39,226 nt of DNA. It comes from Sorangium cellulosum (GTDB lineage: Bacteria > Myxococcota_A > Polyangia > Polyangiales > Polyangiaceae). Position numbers and translations under genes: made by a program. Below are positions 7,912 through 16,162 of this stretch, piece by piece (the first letter of the stretch is position 1; each line of letters begins with the position of its first letter). The stretch is from the NCBI RefSeq assembly GCF_001589285.1, contig NZ_JEMA01000383.1:1-39226 (forward strand). The letters run 5' to 3'. The notes beneath the pieces were generated by a model that ran no database searches, had not been told where the DNA came from, and saw nothing but the letters and a program-made list of their open reading frames with translations.

Positions 7912-9648
7912 CTACGAGCGCCGCTCGGGCGGCATCCAGGCCTCGGCTTCCAGCCGATCGACGTCCGTGCGCCTCGCCGTGGCGAGGTTGGCGTCGAGAT
8001 ACAGTGTCTTCTCGTCGCGGACGTGGTGCAGGTTCGCCCAGTGCAGGTCCGCGCCGCTGAAGTCGGCGCCCGAGATGTCCGCGTGCGACAGATCGGCGTA
8101 GTGCGCCTTCACGCCCACGAACAGCGCCCCGGCCGCGCGGATCTCGTGCATCACCGTCTCCCGGATGTCGGCCCCCGCGAGGTTCGCGCCGGTGAGATCG
8201 GCCTTCATGAAGAGCGCGTTGCGGAGCATCGCCTTCGTCAGCCCGGCGCCGGCGAGCACGGCCTCGCCGAAGAAGGCGGTCTTCGCCATCGCGCCCGACA
8301 GCGAGGCCTGCCGCAGGTTCGCGCGCCTGAAGTTCGAGTTCGTCAGGATGGCGCCGTCGAGCCGCGTCCGCTCCAGGTTGCACTCGGTGAAGTCGCAGTT
8401 CGACAGGTTGCACCCCGACAGGTCCATCCCCGAGAGGTCCCCGAGCGCGAAGAAGCACCGGGAGATGGTCAGTCCAGCGAGCGACGTGCGGGTCAGGTCC
8501 ACGCCGGAGAAGTCCACGCAATCGAAGATCGCCTTGTCGAAGCGGATGCCCTCCACGCGCGCGGACCTGAGCGTCGCCTGCGAGACGAGCGCGCGCGTCA
8601 GGTCGGCGCCCGTCAGGTTCGCCCCCTCCAGCACGCAGCGCACGATCCTCGACCCGGACAGGTTCGCGCCGGAGAGATCGGCCTCGGTGAAGACAACCAT
8701 CTCGAGGTCCTTGCCCGACAGATCCGCGCCCGGCAGCCGCGCCCTGTACATCATGCACGACCTGAGCGTCGCGCCCCGGAAGTCCGCGCCGGTGAGATCG
8801 CAGTTCGCGAGCGTCGTCTGGTCGAGCGTCGCGCCCCGGAAGCTCGCGCCCCGGAGGTTCGCGCCCTGGAGCGACGACAGCGTGAGGTTCGCGTTCTCGA
8901 AGCTCACCCCCGCGAAGTCCATCTCCTCCAGCGCCGCGCCCGCGAGGTCCGCCCCGGAGAGGTCGAGCCGGCCGAGCCGCGCGCCGTCGAACACCGTCTT
9001 CGTCAGCTTCTTCGGGAGCACGGCGTCCCGGAGATCGGCCTTCAGGAACACCACCGTGTCGAGCTCGGCGCCCGAGAGATCGGCCCGCCGGAAGTCCGCT
9101 TCGGCGAACGACGAGCCCTCGATCCGCGCCCCCGAGAGCGACGCGTCCACGAGGCTCGCCCGCGTGAACGAGCTCTGCGACACCATCGCGCCGTCGAGCG
9201 CCGCGCCCGACAGGTCGGCGAGGTCGAGCCGCGCGCTGGCGATGACCGCCCCGGAGAGCTCCGCGCCGGCCAGCCGCGACTCCGCGAGGTTCGCCCCCTT
9301 GATCTGCGCGCCGGTCAGGTTCGCGCCGGCGAGCCGGCCCCGCACAAGGTTGGCGCCCGTGAGGTTCGCGCCGGACAGGTTCGCGCCCGAGAGATCGCTC
9401 TCGACGACGACGGCCCCCTCCAGGTCGGCGCCCGACAGGTCCGCGCCGCCGAGCGCGCACCAGGCGAGTTCCGCGCCGCGGAGATCGGCGCCCGACAGAT
9501 CCGCGCCGTCCAGCCGCAGGCGGCCGAGCTTCGCGCCGCGCAGCCGGGCCTTGCGGAGGCCGGCGCCCCGCAGGTCCATCTCGCCGATCGTCCTGCCGTC
9601 GAGCGGCTCCCCCGCCTCGACCAGCGCCTTCAGCTCGTCCGGGGTCAT
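7912..9648 (-). CDS. Pentapeptide-repeat protein of the cargo cassette
   Basis: 578-aa protein made almost wholly of A(D/N)LXX pentapeptide repeats from about residue 15 to 555, e.g. LSGADLRGAELAWCALGGAD, which fold into a right-handed quadrilateral beta helix. The tail reads LYLDANLATARRTDVDRLEA, shared in style with the end of other cassette proteins of this type. Only the first ~15 residues (MTPDELKALVEAGEPLDGR) and the last ~25 are non-repetitive. ATG 9648 overlaps the TGA of the DUF2169 gene (ATGA), indicating translational coupling. No signal peptide. In T6SS cargo loci such proteins accompany DUF2169 and PAAR-like proteins; the exact role (scaffold, adaptor or DNA mimic) is unknown. 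Cys and Phe interrupt the repeats in several coils, so stacking is not perfectly regular. Confidence 0.9.
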   Translation of the reverse strand: MTPDELKALVEAGEPLDGRTIGEMDLRGAGLRKARLRGAKLGRLRLDGADLSGADLRGAELAWCALGGADLSGADLEGAVVVESDLSGANLSGANLTGANLVRGRLAGANLTGAQIKGANLAESRLAGAELSGAVIASARLDLADLSGAALDGAMVSQSSFTRASLVDASLSGARIEGSSFAEADFRRADLSGAELDTVVFLKADLRDAVLPKKLTKTVFDGARLGRLDLSGADLAGAALEEMDFAGVSFENANLTLSSLQGANLRGASFRGATLDQTTLANCDLTGADFRGATLRSCMMYRARLPGADLSGKDLEMVVFTEADLSGANLSGSRIVRCVLEGANLTGADLTRALVSQATLRSARVEGIRFDKAIFDCVDFSGVDLTRTSLAGLTISRCFFALGDLSGMDLSGCNLSNCDFTECNLERTRLDGAILTNSNFRRANLRQASLSGAMAKTAFFGEAVLAGAGLTKAMLRNALFMKADLTGANLAGADIRETVMHEIRAAGALFVGVKAHYADLSHADISGADFSGADLHWANLHHVRDEKTLYLDANLATARRTDVDRLEAEAWMPPERRS

Positions 9649-12074
9649 CGATCCCGCTCCAGGGTCGACTTCTTCAGGTTCGCCCCCCGGAAATCACAGC
9701 CGGATCCCGAGGTCTGGTAGAATTTTGCATCGTAGAGGTTCGCGTCGACGAACTTCGCCTCCGGGACCCGCGCCCTGAGCAGGTCCGCGTCGAAGAGGTT
9801 CGCCCGCGTGAAGTCGGCGCGCGTGAGGTCGGCCCTGTCGAACCGGGCGCCCCGCATGTTGGCCCCGAAGAAGCTCGCGCCCTCGGCCGTGGCCTCCGTG
9901 AAGTGGGCGCTCGTCAGCACGGCGAGGCTGAGATCCGCGCCGGTGAGGGTCGCGCCCAGCCACACGCTCCCTTCGCCCCGCGCGCGCGCGAACACCGCCT
10001 GGGTCAGGTCGGAGCCGGCGAAGCTCGTGCCGTCGAGGGTGGCGCCCGCGAACGTCGCCGAGGTCGCCCTCACCTTCGAGATGAAGCACCGCGTGAGCGA
10101 GGCTTGCGACAGGTCCGCGCGCTCGAGCACCGTGCCCTCCAGGAAGGCGACCGTCCACGCCGCCCCGCGCGCGACGGCCCCCGTCATGTCCGCCCTCGAG
10201 AAGACGAGCTGCGACCCCTTTGTGCCCGAGAGATCGGCCTCCATGAGCCGCGCGCCGTCGAACGAGGTGCTCTCCAGCGTGGCGCCGCGGAAGACGGCGC
10301 GCTCTGCCCAGGCGCTCTGCAGGGTGGCGAGGCTCAGGTCCGCGTCCGTGAAGTCGGCCTCCCTCACGTCGGCGTCGAACAGCACCGCCTGCTTCAGGAT
10401 CGCGCGCGTGAGCTTGGCCCCCCGGAGGTTGGCGCCCGTGAGGATGGCGCCGGTCAGGTCCGCGCCGGTCAGGTCGCGGCCGCTCAGGTCCTGCTCGCTC
10501 AGGTCCTGGTCGCGCAGGTCGCTCCCCGGCCCGATCTCCCCGGGCGGCCGCGGCGGGGCCGTGGAGAGGCCCATCGAGGCGAGCTTCGGATCCCCGGCGA
10601 GCTTGTCCCACGCCGCGAGCCCCGGGACCGGCGTCCCGCGCGCGATAGCGAGCGCCTTCGCCTCCTCCACGGCCCGCGCGACGCGCCGGAAGGCCGTCCG
10701 GAGCGCCGCGTCCGTCACCATGGGCGACGCGCCGGCGTGCAGCGGCGGCAGGGCCTGCGATGCCTTCGGCAGGTGGCGCAGCGCCTCGGCGATCACGCCG
10801 CCGAGGACCTTCCCCCCCGGCACAGCGACGCCCGCGAGCGCCGCCATCGCCCGGCGGATCCTTTCCTGCTGCGGCTTCGCGACGTCGCCGAGCCGCGCCT
10901 TGAGCAGCGACGACAGCGGGTCGAGCCCCGCCGCGTCCGCCGGCGGCGCCGCGTCGTCGCCCTTCTGTTGCAGCGCCTGCAGCGCCCGCCATTCCTCCTT
11001 GAGCTCCGGCGTGAGCTGCTCCTCGATCTCGAGCGGATCGGCCTCGAAGCGCGCGAGGATCTCCCGGTAGTGCGCCTCGGGCAGCGCCGGCCCGTCGAGC
11101 GGCTCGGAGGCGACGAGCGTCGTGACGCGCGAGAGGTCGTCGTCGGTCACCTCCGTGAGGCCGCGCCACGTGAGGAACAGGGACCCCTTGTCCAGGTCGG
11201 CGAGCAGCGTGTCGAGGTGCATCGGCACCTCCCGGAACCCGCGCTCCGCGTCGTTCGCGAACACGCGGATCCGGAGGCCCGGCAGCTTCGACCGGAAGAC
11301 CTCCGCGTCGGGGTGGAGGTTCTGGAACAGGAGATCCTCGTCGCCGCGCAGGTACGGGAGCCACTGGTCGGGCCGGGCCGCGTTGAAGAACGTCCAGTCG
11401 AAGTCGTCGGCGTAGTACGGCGCTCGCTTCTCGCGGTACGCCTTGCCGTAGTTCTTCCCGACCTTCGCGCGCCGATCGGGCCGGTTCGGCGACAGGGGCC
11501 CGAACCCCGCGGGCGCCGGCCGATCCGAGCGCGACAGCAGCAGATCGTCCGCGCCCTCGACGTTGGGGAGCTCGCGCGTCCCGTGGCCCCTGCCCACCGG
11601 GTTCAGCGGGTGCCCGGGCCCCCCGAAGCTGCGCCGATCGCCGAGGGGCATCCGGTCGAACGGCACCGCGTCGCTCATGGCGGGCCCGAGCAGGCCATCC
11701 ATCCACACGCGGTCGCCGACAACGCGCAGGATCTTCGACCAGGACCCGACGCCGAACCGCACCGGGCACTCGGTCATGCGCGCCTTGCCCGGCGTGTGGC
11801 ACGTGCCCAGCAGCATCACGTCGGCGTGCGGCTTGAAGTCCACGAGATCGCTCGGATACAGGCACTCGCCGGTCTGGTCGTGATCGTCGTCGTGGAACAC
11901 GTCGCCGCGCAGCGTCTCCTGCGCGAGCACCGGGTGGCCCTCGGGCAGGGAGAGCGGCGCTCCGGGCGTGAGGAGGAACTTCGCCCGGACGATCAGCGTC
12001 ATCTCCGGCTGGGGCGGCCTCCGCGAGGTGACCTTGCTGCCGAAGAGGAACGGGGTGAGGTTCTTGTTTGCCAT
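9645..12074 (-). CDS. DUF2169 chaperone-like domain fused to pentapeptide repeats
   Basis: 809-aa two-part protein. Residues 1-~330 are DUF2169: NLTPFLFGSKV start, DFKPHADVMLLGTCHTPGKA, LRVVGDRVW, FDRMPLGDRRSFGG, LNPVGRGHG, PAPAGFGPLSPNRPDR and DDFDWTFFNAARPDQWLPYL all fit the family in order. A helical, Ala-rich middle (~335-515) follows, then ~58 pentapeptide units (about 517-800), starting SDLRDQDLSEQDLSGRDLTG. DUF2169 proteins such as TecT of Pseudomonas aeruginosa act as chaperones that load PAAR effectors on T6SS; by that precedent this protein probably serves the PAAR-like/S41 protein three genes downstream. The pentapeptide half may bind the separate pentapeptide protein or replace it. 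It starts at ATG 12074 with no strong Shine-Dalgarno, 25 bp after the preceding gene. Confidence 0.9.
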   Translation of the reverse strand: MANKNLTPFLFGSKVTSRRPPQPEMTLIVRAKFLLTPGAPLSLPEGHPVLAQETLRGDVFHDDDHDQTGECLYPSDLVDFKPHADVMLLGTCHTPGKARMTECPVRFGVGSWSKILRVVGDRVWMDGLLGPAMSDAVPFDRMPLGDRRSFGGPGHPLNPVGRGHGTRELPNVEGADDLLLSRSDRPAPAGFGPLSPNRPDRRAKVGKNYGKAYREKRAPYYADDFDWTFFNAARPDQWLPYLRGDEDLLFQNLHPDAEVFRSKLPGLRIRVFANDAERGFREVPMHLDTLLADLDKGSLFLTWRGLTEVTDDDLSRVTTLVASEPLDGPALPEAHYREILARFEADPLEIEEQLTPELKEEWRALQALQQKGDDAAPPADAAGLDPLSSLLKARLGDVAKPQQERIRRAMAALAGVAVPGGKVLGGVIAEALRHLPKASQALPPLHAGASPMVTDAALRTAFRRVARAVEEAKALAIARGTPVPGLAAWDKLAGDPKLASMGLSTAPPRPPGEIGPGSDLRDQDLSEQDLSGRDLTGADLTGAILTGANLRGAKLTRAILKQAVLFDADVREADFTDADLSLATLQSAWAERAVFRGATLESTSFDGARLMEADLSGTKGSQLVFSRADMTGAVARGAAWTVAFLEGTVLERADLSQASLTRCFISKVRATSATFAGATLDGTSFAGSDLTQAVFARARGEGSVWLGATLTGADLSLAVLTSAHFTEATAEGASFFGANMRGARFDRADLTRADFTRANLFDADLLRARVPEAKFVDANLYDAKFYQTSGSGCDFRGANLKKSTLERDR

Positions 12075-12099
12075 CCGTGGGGTTCGCCGCGCGTGCGCG

Positions 12100-13215
12100 T
12101 CACATGAGGTGGACTGCCGCGATGTTCGTGCGGACGGGCACGACCTTGCTCCGGTCCAGGGTGATCTTCACCTTCTCCGGGCCCATCGAGAGCTTGGGCC
12201 CCACGCTGGCCTCGAGCGTCGCGGCGACGGTGACGGACGCCTCCAGGCCGACAGTGGCGCTGACCGTGCCGCCGACCGTGCAGGTCACCTCCCCGCCGAG
12301 CGTCGCCTCGATCATCGCCCCCACGACGACCTCGTTGACCATGCCGAGGTTGATCGTCGTCTCGATCCCGTCGACAACGGTCTTGCTGTCGCCCTTCGTG
12401 TACGAGTCCGCGTCCCCGTACATCTCGCTCTTGGTGTCGGCGTGCGTCTCGGAGATGATCCTTGTCGCCTTCGTCTTGCTCTTGATGATGTCGGCCTCGG
12501 TGGTGTCCTCGATGGTCCCGGCGACCTGGGTCGACGTCGTGATCGACCCCGCCTTCATGGCCGACTTCGACTCCGCCTTGACCGTCGTCTCGTCGGTCAT
12601 CGACGTGGCGTTCGTTTTCGACACCATCGTGTCCGCCCAGGTCTCGTTGGAGATCGAGGGCACCGGCAGCTTCGCCGATCCGGTATAGGACGAGATGCTC
12701 TTGGCCCACGTCCTGTCGACGATCGTGGGGTTCTCGCCGAGGACGCCCGACTGGGGCAGCCCCCAGGGGTCCGTGATCTCGTCCAGGTTGCGCGGCGGGC
12801 TGTCGTGTCCGGTGCGGCTCTCCAGCTTGCTGCCGTGATGCACCTCGAAGGCATCGCCGTGGTAGGTGGTGTGCACCTCGCCCTTCACTGTCTTCTCGCG
12901 CAGGCGCTTCTCGCCGCGGGGGCCCTGGATGAAGTCGAATTCGCCCGACCCCTGGAAGGTGATGCTCTTCTCGTTGATCTGCCCGTCCTCCGCCTTCCAG
13001 CCGCTCTCGAACTCGCGGCGTCCGAGCACGGTCATCTTGTAGGTGCCCCCGATGACCTCGATCTTGTCGCCCCGCGTGGTGGTGACCCGGTTGCCGTCGG
13101 TGTGGTCGCGCCAGGAATAGTCGTCGCCCTCGGCCGCGCCGACGCGCAGGAAGGACGACATGCCTTCGCCGAAATCAGGCACATGGAGGATACCGTACTT
13201 GCCATCGCCGGCCAT
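12100..13215 (-). CDS. Beta-rich cassette protein B, paralogue of the upstream gene
   Basis: 371-aa protein, no signal peptide, no family I can name. It shares with its upstream paralogue a module WRDHTDGNR-xx-TT-x-GD-K-x-EVIGG (residues ~35-58), KGEVHTTYHGD (111-121), and a long nearly identical Thr/Ser/Lys-rich block from ENPTIVDRTW (161) to about 318, rich in short alternating strands such as DETTVKAESKSAMKAGSITT. It then ends in a Val/Thr-rich repeat. Such Thr-rich strand repeats are typical of trimeric beta-helix or sawtooth spike stalks. With no VgrG in the cassette, a spike or adaptor role is plausible but inferred. GGAG precedes ATG 13215, and the leader shares GATACGGAG with the paralogue. 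Confidence 0.7.
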   Translation of the reverse strand: MAGDGKYGILHVPDFGEGMSSFLRVGAAEGDDYSWRDHTDGNRVTTTRGDKIEVIGGTYKMTVLGRREFESGWKAEDGQINEKSITFQGSGEFDFIQGPRGEKRLREKTVKGEVHTTYHGDAFEVHHGSKLESRTGHDSPPRNLDEITDPWGLPQSGVLGENPTIVDRTWAKSISSYTGSAKLPVPSISNETWADTMVSKTNATSMTDETTVKAESKSAMKAGSITTSTQVAGTIEDTTEADIIKSKTKATRIISETHADTKSEMYGDADSYTKGDSKTVVDGIETTINLGMVNEVVVGAMIEATLGGEVTCTVGGTVSATVGLEASVTVAATLEASVGPKLSMGPEKVKITLDRSKVVPVRTNIAAVHLM

Positions 13216-13260
13216 GGGAGCTCCGTATCCGGTGGCGCGTGGAGCGTGGTGCTCGCGCGC

Positions 13261-14514
13261 TCACACGAAGAGGGTGAACGCCGAGATGTTCCTGCTCGCG
13301 AGCGCGATCTCCGTCTTGCTCCCGTGGAGCTCGACGCCCGCCGGGCTGATCTCGTGCTTGGGGCCGGCGGAGACCTCGATGCTCGCTGTCATGCTGAGAT
13401 CCACCTTGGCTCCGATGGTCACGTCCACCGTGCCGCCGATCGTGCAGGTCACCTCGCCGCCCAGCGTCGCCTCGACCATCGCCCCGAGGACGACCTCGTT
13501 GACCATGCCGAGGTTGATCGTCGTCTCGATCCCGTCGACAACGGTCTTGCTGTCGCCCTTGGTGTACGAGTCCGCGTCCCCGTACATCTCGTCCTTTGTG
13601 TCGGCGCGGGTCTCGGAGATGATCTTGGTCGCCTTCGTCTTGCTCTTGATGATGTCGGCCTCGGTCGTGTCCTCCATGGTCCCGACGACCTTGGTGGAGG
13701 ACGTGATCGAGTCGGCTTTCATCGTCGATTTCGACTCCGCCTTGACCGTCGTCTCGTCGGTCATCGAGGTGGCGTTCGTCTTCGTCACCATCACTTCCGC
13801 CCAGGTCTCGTCCGTGATCGACGGCACCGGCAGCTTCTCCGAGCCGGTATAGGACGAGATGCTCTTGGCCCACGTCCTGTCGACGATCGTGGGGTTCTCC
13901 GTCGGGATCGCCTGGGGCGAGGGCGGGTTCTTGTCGTCGATGAAGTCGTCGGTGACATTCAGCGTGGGGAACGTGTCCGTGCCTGTCTGGCTCTCCTTGA
14001 TCTTTCCGTAGTAATAGTCGTAGACGTCGCCGTGGTAGAGGGTGTGCACCTCGCCCTTGATGGTCGTCTCGACCACCTTCCACGTCCCGCCGTAGTTCTG
14101 CACCCACTCGATGGTGGTGCCGCCGCCGAAGGTCTCGCTGACCTCGGTGACGTGCCCTCCCGACACGTCCCAGCCCGCCTGGTGCTCCCCGCGGCCGAGG
14201 ATGAGCAGGCGGTAGTTCCCCCCGATCACCTCGACCTTGTCGCCGGCGGTCGTCGAGATGCGGTTGCCGTCCGTGTGATCGCGCCAGCCGCCCTTCGTGT
14301 GCAGCTTCGCTGTCTCGGCCTTTCGCTCGCCCACGGGCACGAAATTCGGCGAGCCGTCCCGCTTGCGGTCGTCGTCGGTGAAGGTCTGAATCCGCTCGGC
14401 GAGGTCGTCACCCGGGTTCTCGCCGAGGGGCGCCGCGGCCCCGAGGCGCAGGTAGGACGGTTCCCCACCGTTGAGATCCGGTACTTCGAGGAGCGCGAAC
14501 TTGCCTCCGGACAC
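13261..14514 (-). CDS. Beta-rich cassette protein A, first gene of the cargo cassette
   Basis: 417-aa paralogue of the next gene. It starts at GTG 14514 behind GGAGG. Both begin with a short KFALLEVPDLN / KYGILHVPDF-like strand. This copy has an insertion (about 30-75) before GGWRDHTDGNRISTTAGDK, then TWKVVETTIKGEVHTLYHGD and a Tyr-rich YDYYYGKIKE. From ENPTIVDRTW (206) to about 363 it aligns without gaps to protein B with about 18 differences in ~158 positions by eye; upstream and in the last ~55 residues they diverge strongly. That pattern suggests a fixed stalk with exchangeable ends, or gene conversion. It lies 45 bp before gene B and is probably the first gene of the cassette transcript. 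Confidence 0.7.
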   Translation of the reverse strand: MSGGKFALLEVPDLNGGEPSYLRLGAAAPLGENPGDDLAERIQTFTDDDRKRDGSPNFVPVGERKAETAKLHTKGGWRDHTDGNRISTTAGDKVEVIGGNYRLLILGRGEHQAGWDVSGGHVTEVSETFGGGTTIEWVQNYGGTWKVVETTIKGEVHTLYHGDVYDYYYGKIKESQTGTDTFPTLNVTDDFIDDKNPPSPQAIPTENPTIVDRTWAKSISSYTGSEKLPVPSITDETWAEVMVTKTNATSMTDETTVKAESKSTMKADSITSSTKVVGTMEDTTEADIIKSKTKATKIISETRADTKDEMYGDADSYTKGDSKTVVDGIETTINLGMVNEVVLGAMVEATLGGEVTCTIGGTVDVTIGAKVDLSMTASIEVSAGPKHEISPAGVELHGSKTEIALASRNISAFTLFV

Positions 14515-14662
14515 AGTGCCTCCGTATCGAGCGAGGACAACGACGCACGGCGTCGCCCCGCGGCTGTTGCCCTATCCTAGGTCACCGAGAGCTGGCCGTC
14601 CAAGCACAAAACCGCGCGTCTTGCTCGCCTCGCGGGCATGCGCGATCGCGGGAGCGCGCGCC

Positions 14663-15784
14663 TCACGAGGCCGCGGCGGGGATCTGGGCGGTCGACTCGG
14701 CCGCCTGGTGCGCGACGGCCCACACGAACTCCGGCAGGAGCGCGAGGGAGTGCGGGTCCTGCGTGACGCCGATCAGGCCGCTGATGAACTCCATGGGGTG
14801 CTCGCGGCGGCTCCTGTCGATGAAGCGGAGCTGGGCGCTCGTCAGCCCGGGCGGGATCTCGGAGAGGCCGGGCCCCTGCGGGTTTCCGATCCCTCCGAGC
14901 GCGTCGCTCCGGGCCTCCGCGGCCAGGTAGCGCTCGTGCCACGCCTCGATATAGGGGTTCGGCGCGAAGTAGTCGTTGGGCCAGGCGCGCAGGTAGGGAA
15001 ACAGCACGTGGATCCACCCGGTGAGCTCATCGGCCGAGTTCTCGTACCGGAAAAAGGCGCGCCAGAACTTCGGGTCGGCGCGCCCCTCCGCCGACGCGGC
15101 GATCTGGTCGAGCACGGGCAGGAGCGCGCGCGTCCAGCGATCTTGCCCGAAGGAGCCGAGGGTCGCCGCGCGCTGGCGCACCCAGCGCCAGTCGTCGGAC
15201 GTGCCGAGCAGGTAGACGCGCGGGATGCCGCGCAGCGGGTACACCATGTCGCCCGGGAACGGCGGCTCCCAGTCGTGGTGCGGCGCGAGCGGCGTTGTGA
15301 CCGTGAGCTCCGACGCGACCCGCTCGACCGGCCCCGTGGTGGAGAAATTGGCTGTCACGAGCTCCCGCAGCCCGCCGATACGCGCCGAAACCTGCCTGGA
15401 AAAATCCGGAAACAATGCGGGCCACGGGTTCACGCCGCCGAGGGTGAAGTCGGGCCGATCGACGACGAGCTCGAACTCGTGATCCTCGGGGAGGAAGCGG
15501 CGCCGCTGCTCCTCGCTCGCGGCGAGGTGGAGCGTGAAGCCGCGCGCCAGGCAGAACCAGATCACGTCGGGCGAGAGGACGAGGGGATAGCGCAGGGTGA
15601 AGGCGGTATAGGCGGCCTGGACGAGCGGGTGCAGGTCGGTGCGCCCCACGAGCGGCAGGCGGTGGCGGTAGGTGGCCTCGATCGGCGCGACAAGCAGGCC
15701 CTGTATCGCGGCCTCGCTCTGGAATTCCGGCAACGGCGCCGTCGCAGGCTCGACATCAGCAACGACGATCGTCGTAACGTTCAT
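14663..15784 (-). CDS. DUF4419 family protein
   Basis: 373-aa cytoplasmic protein. Diagnostic segments of DUF4419 are present in order: LHPLVQAAYTAFTLRYPLVL then SPDVIWFCLARGFTLHLA (about 65-100), GGLRELVTANFSTT, GIPRVYLLGTSDDWRWVRQR (about 210-230), WTRALLPVLDQI, DPKFWRAFFRYENS and GWIHVLFPYLRAW. The biochemical role of the family is not established. ATG 15784 is preceded by AGGAGG and GAGG in the leader, which also holds a 9-bp perfect hairpin. It points the same way as the cargo cassette and ends 148 bp before it, so it could be its first cistron, a regulator or a bystander. No signal peptide or membrane helix. Confidence 0.82.
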   Translation of the reverse strand: MNVTTIVVADVEPATAPLPEFQSEAAIQGLLVAPIEATYRHRLPLVGRTDLHPLVQAAYTAFTLRYPLVLSPDVIWFCLARGFTLHLAASEEQRRRFLPEDHEFELVVDRPDFTLGGVNPWPALFPDFSRQVSARIGGLRELVTANFSTTGPVERVASELTVTTPLAPHHDWEPPFPGDMVYPLRGIPRVYLLGTSDDWRWVRQRAATLGSFGQDRWTRALLPVLDQIAASAEGRADPKFWRAFFRYENSADELTGWIHVLFPYLRAWPNDYFAPNPYIEAWHERYLAAEARSDALGGIGNPQGPGLSEIPPGLTSAQLRFIDRSRREHPMEFISGLIGVTQDPHSLALLPEFVWAVAHQAAESTAQIPAAAS

Positions 15785-16162
15785 GACCCCTCGTCCTCCT
15801 GGCGCGGCCCGGCGCCCTCGTGACAGGGCGCCGCCCTTCGTACACGAGCGTGCCGCGCGCGACAACCTGCGGCGCCGGGCCGCCGATCCCGGTGGCGTTG
15901 CGTCGAACGAAGCGTCCCGGGGCGTCGCTCTTCGACGCCCTCGCCGAGGCGGATGTGGCGCGATGGCCGCGCGGCTGCGGAGGGATCCGCGCGCCGGTCG
16001 TCTCCTCGGGGCCATGGTCCCGTGGTAGCGTGACTTTTCGAGAACGGAGGACGCCCGCGCGCCGCGCCGCGGCGGTGTTGCGCGGCGCTGGTGGATGATG
16101 CACGACTACGATGACGCCAGCTCGCGGCCGCAGCGGGTCGCCCCGGAGGAGGAGCGCAGCAG
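15785..16162. promoter_or_regulatory. Divergent intergenic region with leader hairpin
   Basis: 378 bases between the DUF4419 gene (minus) and the Bax-inhibitor gene (plus), so promoters for both should be here. The clearest element is a perfect 9-bp stem, CGGCGCCCT (15810-15818) with AGGGCGCCG (15825-15833), loop CGTGAC, 26-49 nt upstream of the DUF4419 start. Near the other end GGAGGAG serves the ATG at 16163. No protein-coding gene is seen in between. Confidence 0.4.

Noticed and set aside
7912..12074. Pentapeptide proteins as Qnr-like topoisomerase protection factors
   Set aside because: Qnr-type proteins are about 200 aa and stand alone; these are much longer and sit in a DUF2169/PAAR-like cassette.
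9903..14580. Very long plus-strand open frames opposite the cargo cassette
   Set aside because: Low-complexity products rich in Arg, Glu, Val and Ala; all recognisable domains are on the minus strand.
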